In this document: positions 1-6,246 of the stretch, piece by piece
How positions within the stretch are numbered: position 1 is the stretch's first letter
Layout of the letters: the number at the start of each line of letters is the position of its first letter
DNA from: Lentisphaerota bacterium
GTDB taxonomy: Bacteria > Verrucomicrobiota > Kiritimatiellia > RFP12 > UBA3636
DNA length: 6,558 nucleotides
Direction: 5' to 3'
NCBI GenBank assembly: GCA_012511845.1
Contig: JAAZFF010000201.1
Span: 1-6,558 of the forward strand
Notes under the pieces: generated by a model
The model's database searches: none
The model's input: the letters and a program-made list of their open reading frames with translations, nothing else
What the model was told of the DNA's origin: nothing
Made by a program: the position numbers and the translations under genes

Positions 1-1
1 A

Positions 2-424
2 GAAGCATTGAAAATCTGCGAAGAAATTATTAAGGAAAAGCTGTCTGCCGGTTCAACATCGGTAATGGCTCCGGTTTACTGGAAAGCCATGCTCGAAACA
101 GGTAAAACAGGCGGTGGTAGACTCGAGAAAATGCTTGACGAAGCAGTGGCATCAGCTCCGAGGACTGTAGCGGCGATGGCTCTTATTGCCCGCGGTGATC
201 TGTATAAAAAAGAAGGCAGATCGCGAGATGCGCTCAAGGACGGTTACCTGCGCGTTGCACTCCTGTTTTCTACTGAGAAAGGTCCACATGCCGAAGCCCT
301 CTACAAAGCATCGGAAGTGTTTGATGAATTGCACCAGACGTCGCACGCTGATAAAATGCGACAGACGTTGCTTTCACGTCACGCAGATAGCGAATATGCC
401 AAAAAATTGAGAGGCGGAAATTAA
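2..424 (+). CDS. TPR-like protein, 3' part (5' end outside window)
   Basis: Only the C-terminal part of about 140 residues is visible. The frame is open to the left edge (Glu-Ala precede the TTG at 8), so that TTG need not be the true start. The sequence is helical and alanine-rich. It has a TPR-like helical pair, from about A58 to L86 counted from the TTG (ALIARGDLYKKEGR, then DALKDGYLRVALLF), followed by a second pair (AEALYKASEVFDEL). The end, SRHADSEYAKKL, resembles the 'yP.S.yA..l' close of TPR units in YbgF/CpoB-like proteins. No catalytic motif is seen. The gene lies 62 bases upstream of an exbB homologue on the same strand. TPR proteins often accompany Tol/Exb motors, so a periplasmic partner or scaffold role is a reasonable inference. 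The missing N-terminus means that a signal peptide and the number of repeats cannot be judged. Confidence 0.75.
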   Translation, partial: EALKICEEIIKEKLSAGSTSVMAPVYWKAMLETGKTGGGRLEKMLDEAVASAPRTVAAMALIARGDLYKKEGRSRDALKDGYLRVALLFSTEKGPHAEALYKASEVFDELHQTSHADKMRQTLLSRHADSEYAKKLRGGN

Positions 425-486
425 TAAAAATATTTTTTTTAAAAACATAAACATAAAATATAAACTGTTCTCGAAAGAATGATAAT
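425..486 (+). promoter_or_regulatory. AT-rich spacer, possible weak promoter before exbB
   Basis: This 62-base spacer is almost entirely A and T and includes a run of eight T at 433-440. A TATAAA at 459-464 could serve as a -10 box. The hexamer 17 bases upstream (TTTTTA) is a poor -35, so the promoter is tentative. No hairpin precedes the T run, so it is not a canonical terminator. The ribosome-binding signal for the next gene is weak (GAAAG at 473-477). Confidence 0.25.
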
Positions 487-1296
487 ATGAAGAAGACAAT
501 TGTTATGTCGCTTGTCGCAACAGGAATTCTAACATCAACCTTTAGCTTTACGTATGCCCAGGATTTGGGTGGAGACGCCGGAGCTGCTCCGGCAGTTGAA
601 GCAACGGGAGATATTATTGACAGTCCGGACGCTGCTCCTTCCAAGGCATCATCTGGTGGTTCAAATCAATTCTGGCAGGTACTTACCGGTTCCGGATTTA
701 TCGGTGCTCTGCTGTGGTTTTGTCTCTTTGGCTGTCTTGGATGGATGATCTATCTTGCCATTGACTGCGGAATTCTCGTCCGCGAACCTAAAATTATGCC
801 GCAGGAACTTATCAACAGTGTTGAAATGGCGATGAAAGAAGGCGACATAATCAAGGCAATACAGTTTTGCGAAGACAGCCCTACTCCAATGGCAAGCATA
901 CTCAAAGCCGGTTTCAGTCATGTTGAAGAAGGGTTCGACATCATAGAACAGGCAATCGGCACTGCTGCCGGAATCGAAATTGAAAAGCTCATGCAGCATA
1001 TTTCATGGCTTTCCGTTATTGCAAATATTGCAACGATGTTCGGTCTTCTCGGTACGGTTCAGGGTATGATTCTCGCCTTCTCGAATCTCGCAGGAGGTAC
1101 TCCGGATATGGGTGCGCTAGCTCTCGCCATTTCACAGGCACTCTGGACAACAGCAGCAGGTCTCGGTGTCGCAATACCGGGCACAGTTGTTTTCTACTTC
1201 TACAGAAATAAAGCTAACCGCATCGTGCTCCACATGGAAGCATTGACTTCCGAACTTATTAAAGATCTGCGCAACGTGGAAGTTGTTGCAGAGTAA
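487..1296 (+). CDS. exbB: ExbB/TolQ/MotA-family proton channel protein with signal peptide
   Basis: This is the proton-channel subunit of an ExbB-ExbD/TolQ-TolR type motor in the inner membrane, 269 residues long. Residues 1-24 look like a cleavable signal peptide (basic MKK, hydrophobic core, cleavage after TYA). A low-complexity Ala/Gly/Ser/Pro stretch follows (25-60). Three membrane segments lie at about 69-93, 173-199 and 210-239, with a cytoplasmic loop of about 80 residues after the first, the family topology. Hallmarks are FGLLGTVQGM (185-194, T190) in the second segment and TTAAGLGVAIPGTVV (221-235, T222) in the third. T190 and T222 match by position the conserved pore threonines T148 and T181 of E. 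coli ExbB. Two exbD genes follow directly, as expected for its partners. The signal peptide is absent from E. coli ExbB but known in ExbB variants elsewhere. A TolQ role is possible; no TonB, TolA or Pal gene is in view to decide. Confidence 0.92.
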   Translation: MKKTIVMSLVATGILTSTFSFTYAQDLGGDAGAAPAVEATGDIIDSPDAAPSKASSGGSNQFWQVLTGSGFIGALLWFCLFGCLGWMIYLAIDCGILVREPKIMPQELINSVEMAMKEGDIIKAIQFCEDSPTPMASILKAGFSHVEEGFDIIEQAIGTAAGIEIEKLMQHISWLSVIANIATMFGLLGTVQGMILAFSNLAGGTPDMGALALAISQALWTTAAGLGVAIPGTVVFYFYRNKANRIVLHMEALTSELIKDLRNVEVVAE

Positions 1297-1340
1297 CGTG
1301 GCGCGAATATGCGCTACTCCATTAATTCGGAGAATTTTAA

Positions 1341-1808
1341 ATGGCTAGAAAAAGAGAGCTCGAAGAATCAGCACTAGATATGACGCCCATGATTGACTGC
1401 GTCTTCCAATTGATGATCTTCTTCATTGTCACTATCAATGTCTCTGAAATGAAGGACGAAGATGTCCGCCTGGAGCTTGCTCCAAGCGGACCGGAAATAG
1501 AGAGTGGCACCGAGTCAGATGTCAGCGCACTCGTAATTGATGTTAACCGCAGAGGGCGGATTTCTCTCAACAATGCGACTCTTACTACTCAACAATTGCG
1601 TGGAATCGTGCGCGGGCGCCGCAACAGGCAGGGGAACACCTTTCAGGTCTGGATACGGGGCGACACTCGCGCGCATCACGTCATGATTCGAAGAGTGATG
1701 GATGTATGCACGGATGAGGGTATAGGCAAAGTTTCCTTTGTGGCAGTCAAAGACCCTCGTACACCGGCACAAAAAGAATTCTTTGCCCGGCGCAGGCGCT
1801 CCAGGTAA
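1341..1808 (+). CDS. exbD: ExbD/TolR family biopolymer transport protein (first paralogue)
   Basis: This is a stator/plug subunit that pairs with ExbB and carries protons across the inner membrane. It has 155 residues. A short charged cytoplasmic N-terminus (1-12) leads into DMTPMIDCVFQLMIFFIV (13-30), the single membrane anchor. D19 occupies the position of the essential protonatable Asp (D25 in E. coli ExbD). A periplasmic domain of about 120 residues follows, with the beta-rich ExbD/TolR pattern (SALVIDVNRRGRISLNNATLT, around 62-82). The protein ends in an unusually basic tail (FFARRRRSR). The start is supported by GGAGA at 1329-1333, 7 bases before ATG. The gene lies 44 bases after exbB and 19 bases before a second exbD-type gene. 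Its membrane segment is nearly identical to that paralogue, but its periplasmic domain is very different, so the two probably have different periplasmic partners or form a heteromer (inference). Confidence 0.92.
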   Translation: MARKRELEESALDMTPMIDCVFQLMIFFIVTINVSEMKDEDVRLELAPSGPEIESGTESDVSALVIDVNRRGRISLNNATLTTQQLRGIVRGRRNRQGNTFQVWIRGDTRAHHVMIRRVMDVCTDEGIGKVSFVAVKDPRTPAQKEFFARRRRSR

Positions 1809-1815
1809 CGCACAC

Positions 1816-1821
1816 AGGAGG
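1816..1821 (+). promoter_or_regulatory. Shine-Dalgarno fixing the second exbD start
   Basis: A perfect AGGAGG sits 6 bases before the ATG at 1828. The frame is also open upstream to an ATG at 1738 inside the previous gene. That longer form would add 30 residues of out-of-frame exbD sequence and has no such site, so 1828 is chosen. Confidence 0.85.
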
Positions 1822-1827
1822 TTTATC

Positions 1828-2235
1828 ATGGCACAAAACCGAAAAAAAGAACGAACAAACAGAGATAATCCCCAGCTTGAAATGACGCCTATGATTGACT
1901 GCGTCTTCCAGCTTCTGATTTTCTTTATTGTAACGTTAAAAGAAAACGATATACTGGCAAATCTCGAGGCTCTTCGTCCGGCTCCCGATCCAAACCCCAG
2001 CGATGAGATAAAAGAACCAATTACAGTTTCAATCGGGGAACATGGATTCTATTTTGATGGTGCGCTCCTCACTCAGACACAGCTGGAATCACAGTTGCGG
2101 CGGGTAGCACGAACCGATCCGCAGGCATCAATAGTAATTAAATGCACGAACGATTCTCCGCATGGGTATCTTGTTCGCGTGCTGGATTCGTGCTTTAAAG
2201 TTGGTCTGCATAAACTTTCAGTCTTCAGCATGTAA
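1828..2235 (+). CDS. exbD: ExbD/TolR family biopolymer transport protein (second paralogue)
   Basis: This is the second ExbD/TolR-type stator subunit of the same motor locus, 135 residues. The N-terminus is strongly basic and polar (MAQNRKKERTNRDN). The anchor is LEMTPMIDCVFQLLIFFIVT (17-36), with D24 as the predicted proton-carrying Asp. The periplasmic part is shorter than in the first paralogue. It has a proline-rich linker (PAPDPNPSDE, 51-60), then a compact domain with ITVSIGEHGFYFDGALLTQT (65-84) and a helix-strand end (YLVRVLDSCFKVGLHKLSVF). The linker plus small domain is standard ExbD architecture. Only 27 bases separate it from the thiol peroxidase downstream, which suggests one transcript. 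The two genes are clearly duplicates at the anchor: 20 bases are identical at 1389-1408 and 1891-1910. Whether both assemble around the same ExbB ring cannot be read from sequence. Confidence 0.92.
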   Translation: MAQNRKKERTNRDNPQLEMTPMIDCVFQLLIFFIVTLKENDILANLEALRPAPDPNPSDEIKEPITVSIGEHGFYFDGALLTQTQLESQLRRVARTDPQASIVIKCTNDSPHGYLVRVLDSCFKVGLHKLSVFSM

Positions 2236-2262
2236 GTTAAATGAAATAGCAAGGAGAAAAGT

Positions 2263-2745
2263 ATGCAAGTAAAATTTGCTGGAAATCCCGTTAAACTTAA
2301 AGGTAGCACAATTGAAAAAGGGCAAGTAGCCCCCGATTTTGATGCTGTAACAAATAGCCTGGAAGGATTCAAACTAAGTGATGTAGAGGGTAAAAAAATT
2401 ATCCTCGCAGTTCCCTCACTTTATACACCGGTGTGCGATATGGAAGTACGCAAATTCAACGCAGAAGCGGCTCAGCTCAGGGACGTAACTGTCATTACAA
2501 TTTCCATGGATTTACCGTTTGCACAGGCACGTTGGTGCGGAGCTGCCGGAGTTGATAACGTTATTACTGTAAGCGACTTCAAAGATCGTGATTTTGCTGA
2601 AAAGTATGGTGTCTACATGGAGGCGAACGGACTTCTTGCACGTGCTGTATTTGTTCTAGATGCAGACAATAAAGTTTTGCACGTGGAATACGTGTCCGAA
2701 GTAACAGCTGAGCCCAATTACAACGCTGCTCTTGCAGCTTTGTAA
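2263..2745 (+). CDS. tpx: Thiol peroxidase (atypical 2-Cys peroxiredoxin)
   Basis: Tpx reduces hydrogen peroxide and organic hydroperoxides using electrons from thioredoxin. At 160 residues it is close to full family length (E. coli Tpx is 168). The thioredoxin-fold core is intact. APDF (23-26) begins the fold. PSLYTPVCDMEVRKFN (51-66) carries the TxxC active site with T55 and peroxidatic C58. SMDLPFAQARWCGAAG (81-96) is the diagnostic Tpx motif, with C92 at the resolving position. R127 in LLARAVFVLD matches the catalytic Arg. The N-terminus (VKFAGNPVKL) also matches Tpx. There is no signal peptide, so it is expected in the cytosol. AAGGAG at 2251-2256 sits 6 bases before ATG. It is the last gene of the plus-strand cluster, 27 bases after the second exbD, with no visible promoter in between. 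Its link to a proton-driven motor is unexplained. Confidence 0.95.
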   Translation: MQVKFAGNPVKLKGSTIEKGQVAPDFDAVTNSLEGFKLSDVEGKKIILAVPSLYTPVCDMEVRKFNAEAAQLRDVTVITISMDLPFAQARWCGAAGVDNVITVSDFKDRDFAEKYGVYMEANGLLARAVFVLDADNKVLHVEYVSEVTAEPNYNAALAAL

Positions 2746-2762
2746 GTTCTAAGAGGTCTGTG

Positions 2763-2782
2763 AGGTCCGGCTTGCCGGACCT
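2763..2782. terminator. GC-rich hairpin between convergent genes
   Basis: AGGTCCGGC (2763-2771) pairs perfectly with GCCGGACCT (2774-2782), best drawn as an 8-bp stem with a CTTG loop. It lies between the ends of tpx and the convergent oxidoreductase, touching the stop codon of the latter at 2783-2785, so it could serve both strands. Neither strand has a following T run, so it is not a textbook Rho-independent terminator. It may act only as a pause or RNA-end stabiliser. Confidence 0.5.
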
Positions 2783-4213
2783 TCAGCCCAGGATCGTTTT
2801 AATCACATGCATCGCGGTGAAGTCAGTATTCCCTTCAGCGCAGAATAGGCCTATGTTGACTACATCGTCGCCAATCGTGATTATTTCCGGCTCATAAGTT
2901 CCATCAGCCCGAATCTGCGGCTTCCCTGCTGCGGAAAGCAATGCGTTGCAAATGCATTTGCGTCCGTGAGTGTTGTTTATATCCCCGCCTTTTGCAACAT
3001 ATGCCTCAACAGGCTCAGCGGCGCATCGGAAGCCAATGGTGCCGTTCTCCCTGACATAATATTCCCGGAGAAGACCAAGATCGCAAACACGCCTGCGACT
3101 TTCAAAAACAGCAGGTTCGGAAAGTGTACCCGATACATCAGCCACTTTGAAAGGATATCCTGTGGGAGAGGCAAGCCGGTCTGTGTAAACTCTCGATTTT
3201 CCTGCCAATACAGCTGAAATGAGCTCGTGCTTTACATGTGCCGAAAAACCGGACTCCCTGCACAATGCGAATGGAGTTCCGACCTGAACGCCTGCAGCAC
3301 CGCAATCGAGAGCCTCCTGAAACTTTGCATGCGAACCATAGCCGCCCGCAAGCCAGAACGGCAGTCCCAGTTTGGCTATGTTTTGCAGGTCCGCCGTGTC
3401 GCGAACGCCATATACAGGCTGCCCCTCATCATCAAGTATCATTTTGCCTCGCGGAGGTGCATTATGACCTCCTGCTATATGGCTTTCAACTATGAATCCT
3501 TCAATTGTTGAGTTCCGTACCTGGCGCAGCAACATAGTTGCAAGCAGGTCTGTAGAAATGATCGGCAGAAAATCAGGTCTCAGAAGCGGTCCTGCGCTAA
3601 AGCCTTCTTCGATAAAATCGGCAGGATCAAAAGTGCGTATGCAATCAGTGCAGGAGGTGGCTCCCTTAATCTGAATACAATAGGAAGCAGGCTTGTGTTC
3701 CGCCATCGCATCAAGCGCTCCGGGAATACCAGTTGGAATACCCGCCCCCATTATTACTACAGATACGCCGGCAAGCATGGCGCCGTAAAGTATAGGCAGA
3801 TGAGGGATCTGTATTTTTTCAAGCAGATTGATGCCCACAGGATTCGAATGATTCTCTTTTGCAAGAAAAATTTCGACAAATCCGGCTATTATGCCAAGCT
3901 CATCAGCCCAACGGTTACTTTTTATCTCTATTTTTTCTGCTGCTTTATAAGGCTGATTTTCTTCTCGACCTTCAGGCTGATAGAAAACATCCAGCATCCG
4001 CTGTGCCATCTTGGGAAATGGAAAATTTGACAACGCACGGCGCACTTCTCCGGTAAAATCTCCATCCTGGAGACGGCGGGCGAACATTTGTGTCAACCCG
4101 GTGCCGGAAACAACTCCGAGTTGACCAGCCATGGAAACAGCACGTGCAAGGCGACTGTCAGAAACAGCAACACCCATACCCCCCTGAATAATTTTAGGTA
4201 CTTTGATCTTCAA
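2783..4213 (-). CDS. Nitronate monooxygenase / 2-nitropropane dioxygenase-family FMN oxidoreductase
   Basis: This is a flavin (FMN) TIM-barrel oxidoreductase of the nitronate monooxygenase group, which includes 2-nitropropane dioxygenase, FabK and PfaD relatives. Family motifs are clear: PKIIQGGMGVAVS (6-18) at the first strand, ESHIAGGHNAPPRG (243-256) with H250 at the catalytic His position of nitronate monooxygenases, LAGGYG (288-293), and GAAGVQVGTPFALC (305-318), the flavin-phosphate loop. No membrane segment or signal peptide is seen, so it is cytosolic. At 476 residues it exceeds classic members of about 310-380. The extra length is partly a C-terminal region (about 350-476) holding C376, C397, C420, C422 and C458; C188 and C191 form a CxxC. 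The start is TTG, because the preceding codon is a TAA stop, IIQGGMG needs to be near the N-terminus, and GGAGG lies 9 bases upstream. Substrate is unknown. FabK-type enoyl-ACP reductase or PfaD-like roles cannot be excluded. Confidence 0.88.
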   Translation of the reverse strand: MKIKVPKIIQGGMGVAVSDSRLARAVSMAGQLGVVSGTGLTQMFARRLQDGDFTGEVRRALSNFPFPKMAQRMLDVFYQPEGREENQPYKAAEKIEIKSNRWADELGIIAGFVEIFLAKENHSNPVGINLLEKIQIPHLPILYGAMLAGVSVVIMGAGIPTGIPGALDAMAEHKPASYCIQIKGATSCTDCIRTFDPADFIEEGFSAGPLLRPDFLPIISTDLLATMLLRQVRNSTIEGFIVESHIAGGHNAPPRGKMILDDEGQPVYGVRDTADLQNIAKLGLPFWLAGGYGSHAKFQEALDCGAAGVQVGTPFALCRESGFSAHVKHELISAVLAGKSRVYTDRLASPTGYPFKVADVSGTLSEPAVFESRRRVCDLGLLREYYVRENGTIGFRCAAEPVEAYVAKGGDINNTHGRKCICNALLSAAGKPQIRADGTYEPEIITIGDDVVNIGLFCAEGNTDFTAMHVIKTILG

Positions 4214-4222
4214 TTAAAACAA

Positions 4223-4227
4223 CCTCC
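4223..4227 (-). promoter_or_regulatory. Shine-Dalgarno supporting the TTG start
   Basis: On the minus strand GGAGG ends 9 bases before the TTG at 4213-4211. A stop codon (TAA, 4216-4214) directly precedes that TTG, so no longer product is possible in frame. The next in-frame ATG (codon 13) would cut off the conserved IIQGG motif. Confidence 0.7.
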
Positions 4228-4284
4228 GCCAGGGGGTCGATAATTGGACTGCCCGAACTCGATCCCCGTTAAAATTGGGAGCGT

Positions 4285-4312
4285 ATTGTAACATTCTGTG
4301 CAAGTTTGTCCA
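4285..4312 (-). promoter_or_regulatory. Sigma70-like promoter for the FMN oxidoreductase
   Basis: On the minus strand, TGGACA (4312-4307) and TACAAT (4290-4285) each match the sigma70 consensus at five of six positions, with a 16-base spacer. Transcription would begin near 4278, giving a leader of about 65 bases before the TTG start. No operator-like palindrome is evident next to it. Confidence 0.45.
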
Positions 4313-4368
4313 TAAGTAATGTTTGATTTTGCATCATAACTGTACGATCTGTCTGACTCCAGCCCTTC

Positions 4369-4409
4369 GGGCAGTGCTCAGTGGCCAGTGGGTAGTGAGC
4401 AGTTTTCTC
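4369..4409 (-). repeat. CACTG-rich dispersed module, copy 1 (reverse)
   Basis: Read on the minus strand, this stretch begins GAGAAAACTGCTCACT and continues with ACCCACTGGCCACTG. It closely matches 6421-6460 on the plus strand, which differs mainly by a 7-base insertion. It holds several overlapping CACTG words. It is part of the spacer between the oxidoreductase and the beta-helix gene, and no gene was found in this 517-base spacer. Confidence 0.65.
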
Positions 4410-4448
4410 TGCGTAAAAATTTGCAGCAGTAAAGTGGCAACCGAGCCT

Positions 4449-4478
4449 TTCGTGAAGTTTCATGTTTTTTGTGGTTAA
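4449..4478 (-). repeat. A-rich 'TTAACCACAAA' spacer motif
   Basis: The minus strand begins TTAACCACAAAAAACATG and ends CTTCACGAA. From memory, sequences of the type TTAACCAC(A/G)AA...CACGAA recur in intergenic DNA of several environmental phyla, often near small mobile or four-helix-bundle genes. Only one copy is in this window, so the repeat status is inferred. Confidence 0.3.
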
Positions 4479-4492
4479 ATATCTCGCGGTTT

Positions 4493-4609
4493 CGGCTTGC
4501 CGGTCCCCTCGTACACCTTCACAGCGAAGCGGTACACGTTTCACGTACACGACCATAAAAGTGGTGAAATCGTGTACGAGTACGTGAATGTTAATGAGAA
4601 CGATTATGC
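4493..4609 (+). repeat. Dispersed repeat, copy A
   Basis: This unit runs from CGGCTTGCCGG to CGATTATGC and aligns over its length with copy B (6247-6367). Conserved blocks include ACAGCGAAGCGGTACACGTT (one mismatch to B), CGTACACGA, and GGTGAAATCGTGTACGAGTA. Between the second and third blocks A has 10 bases and B has 15, which shifts the reading frame, so a conserved protein is unlikely. CGTACACGA and TCGTGTACG form inverted 9-mers that could fold into a hairpin. Confidence 0.85.
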
Positions 4610-4659
4610 ACCCCTCAGCTCTGCGTGAGATAATCCCACCCCCTTCGCCCCTCAGCATC

Positions 4660-4683
4660 CGATAGCGATACCGATACCGATCC
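4660..4683 (+). repeat. Short period-6 tandem repeat (CGATAC-like, 4 units)
   Basis: Four hexamers read CGATAG, CGATAC, CGATAC, CGATCC. On the minus strand this gives a spurious alternating Arg-Tyr or Gly-Ile reading. It lies in the downstream spacer of the beta-helix gene, about 50 bases beyond its stop codon. Confidence 0.8.
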
Positions 4684-4730
4684 CGAGCTCTGCCCACTGT
4701 TTACTGGTCCGACTTACTGGGCTCTGCCTT

Positions 4731-5921
4731 TTATGGTCTGAAAGCATGTGCTCCCACGCTGTGCAAGCGGACATCCCGGGTACGTGGTGTTGAAAACTCT
4801 TTCTCCATGTTCTCCAGGTCGGGGTCAACCTGGATGATGCCGTCAATCTCCGGAACCGGCAGCACGGGACGGCGATCGCCCTGGCTGTCAAACCATGCGT
4901 TATCTCGAAACAAAAAGGTTTCCGGCATGGTATTGGATCCGACATTGGCAAACACCGTCACACGGCGGTCGAATACGATCAAGTTGTGCTCGAACACTCC
5001 GCGCTGGCAGGCCAGGAAGTTGTTCGTAGGTTGTTCCTGCAAAATTCGCAAGACCCATTTCTCTGGATGAATGATGGTGTTGTAACGAACATGGCAGTCC
5101 GTTGCCGTTACGTATGCGATCGGAGCAATGCTTCCGACGAAGTAGTTGCCTTCAATCCTGATACCTCTGGCTTCGTATTCGCGTACAGCAGGTCGGAAGA
5201 AGGCCAAACCGGTGCTTCCACCAATATTGACCGCGCGTTGCCCTGCGTTTTTGAAGAAGTTGCGTCGCACGATAATGCGTTCACTGCCGCCTTTCGTTTG
5301 TACGGCGTTATCCTGAGAAAACCCTTCCTTGCCGAGAAAACGACAATTCTCGATGATCCCGTCATGGCATCCGACCATATCGATTGCCGATCCTCCCCAG
5401 CCGGAAAAAGTGCTGTCCCTGACTGCGAACTCGCTCAGGCCTGAAAGCTTCAGAGCGTCGTGGTTGCCTTTCGGTCCGATGTTCTCGATAATCAGATTCT
5501 CGAAACTCATGCCTCGTGAAGGTGTCTTTAAATTGCCCTTGTCGTCGGCATTGATCCCGTTCATCCGGCATCCGCTGATTCTCGCATGGCGCAGTGTAAC
5601 GTAATTGCAATTGACAAAGTGGATAGCCTGGTTTCCGCCTGAGAAATGCGGTGGATTCTCTGGGTTGGCTGCCATAATTACGATCGGGTTGTCTCGGCTT
5701 CCATTAACGCCTTCGATTCGCAAATTGCAATCGTAGCGACCTGCCGCAAGCAGAATGGTTGTCCCCGGACGTGCGCCCGACAGAGCCTCACGCAAAGTTT
5801 GCGAATCCCGGACTTCAATTGTCTGGCCCGGTTTTATGGCAGAAAAAACAGCTCCGCCTGCCGCGAGCAATACAAGTCCAACTATTGTCTTGAAACATTG
5901 ATGTGCTATTATCATATTCAT
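4731..5921 (-). CDS. Secreted right-handed parallel beta-helix protein, possibly polysaccharide lyase-like
   Basis: The protein has 396 residues, or 394 from the second ATG. An N-terminal signal peptide (hydrophobic core about 12-24, likely cleavage after FSA at 28) points to export. Residues 36-115 match the start of PL6/chondroitinase B-like beta-helices: 'SQTLREALSGARPGTTILLA', 'GRYDCNLRIEGVNG', then PIVIMAA. From about 98 to 345 short strand-turn repeats recur with N and G at turns (FVNCNYVTLRHARISG, FENLIIENIG, IIENCRFLG, RIEGNYFVG, FEHNLIVF), the coil pattern of a beta-helix. HDALKLSG (154-161), QTKGG (K210) and GQRAVNIGG (R229) are polar patches on neighbouring coils. A Lys/Arg pair is catalytic in PL6 lyases, but homology of K210/R229 to it is only a guess. 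It could be a carbohydrate-degrading enzyme (alginate or glycosaminoglycan) or a binding protein. It stands alone, flanked by repeats. Hand-counted samples are richer in G+C (52-58%) than exb/tpx samples (35-48%). Confidence 0.85.
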   Translation of the reverse strand: MNMIIAHQCFKTIVGLVLLAAGGAVFSAIKPGQTIEVRDSQTLREALSGARPGTTILLAAGRYDCNLRIEGVNGSRDNPIVIMAANPENPPHFSGGNQAIHFVNCNYVTLRHARISGCRMNGINADDKGNLKTPSRGMSFENLIIENIGPKGNHDALKLSGLSEFAVRDSTFSGWGGSAIDMVGCHDGIIENCRFLGKEGFSQDNAVQTKGGSERIIVRRNFFKNAGQRAVNIGGSTGLAFFRPAVREYEARGIRIEGNYFVGSIAPIAYVTATDCHVRYNTIIHPEKWVLRILQEQPTNNFLACQRGVFEHNLIVFDRRVTVFANVGSNTMPETFLFRDNAWFDSQGDRRPVLPVPEIDGIIQVDPDLENMEKEFSTPRTRDVRLHSVGAHAFRP

Positions 5922-5928
5922 CCACCCC
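5922..5928 (-). promoter_or_regulatory. Purine-rich ribosome-binding site favouring the second ATG
   Basis: GGGGTGG on the minus strand abuts the first ATG (5921-5919) with no spacer but lies 6 bases before the second in-frame ATG (5915-5913). Translation may therefore begin at the second ATG, removing two residues and leaving the signal peptide intact. Confidence 0.45.
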
Positions 5929-6139
5929 GTCTAGCTGAGACCGCTCATAATGATAAGAAGAAATATGGCTTCACGGCAGTCACTTGTTGTAATTCGAAAA
6001 GTTTTCGCATCCGTCAGCTGCATGTGGTTGCTGATCTAACTTCAGCAAGGGAAATCCCGAGTGTTCACTTCCAAGTCTAGCAAAAACTTTATATATTTTG
6101 CAATAGGTTTTGAGAATCAAAAATATTGCATCGGGTGAT
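5929..6139 (-). other. Long leader/upstream region of the beta-helix gene
   Basis: No gene was found here on either strand; the plus-strand open frame across 5646-6080 is mostly the reverse of the beta-helix gene. Toward 6080-6130 the region is AT-rich. A small inverted repeat, GCTGA (6031-6035) and TCAGC (6043-6047), could form a weak hairpin in the leader RNA. Confidence 0.4.
6092..6120 (-). promoter_or_regulatory. Tentative promoter for the beta-helix gene
   Basis: On the minus strand TTGATT (6120-6115) is followed after 17 bases by AATATA (6097-6092), within an AT-rich stretch that also offers TATATA two bases further on. The -10 match is poor. If correct, the mRNA leader would be about 165-170 bases, unusually long. 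Confidence 0.25.
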
Positions 6140-6177
6140 CCGGGCAGCTGCCTGGGACCGCGAGGCTCCGTACTCGC
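6140..6177. repeat. Pair of adjacent palindromes
   Basis: GGCAGCTGCC (6143-6152) is a perfect 10-base palindrome, extendable by two further pairs across a G-T wobble. Directly after it, GCGAG (6160-6164) and CTCGC (6173-6177) form a second stem with an 8-base loop. The second block resembles short intergenic elements I recall from PVC genomes, but only one copy is present here. Confidence 0.4.
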
Positions 6178-6246
6178 ATAATCTTGGCTTCGAGTCTGAC
6201 AGTCATTCAGTCACGGCGGTTTGCGGAGAAACGCGCCCTACCTTGC

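Noticed and set aside
1738..1827. Longer start for the second exbD gene
   Set aside because: The extra 30 residues overlap the first exbD in another frame and resemble nothing, whereas the ATG at 1828 has a perfect AGGAGG 6 bases upstream.
4269..4697. 142-codon open frame on the minus strand in the spacer
   Set aside because: It runs through repeat copy A, the CACTG module and the hexamer array, has no family features, and its Arg-Tyr run is just the hexamer. It also overlaps the promoter of the oxidoreductase.
5646..6080. 144-codon plus-strand open frame
   Set aside because: It is largely antisense to the beta-helix gene, has no Shine-Dalgarno and no recognisable domain.
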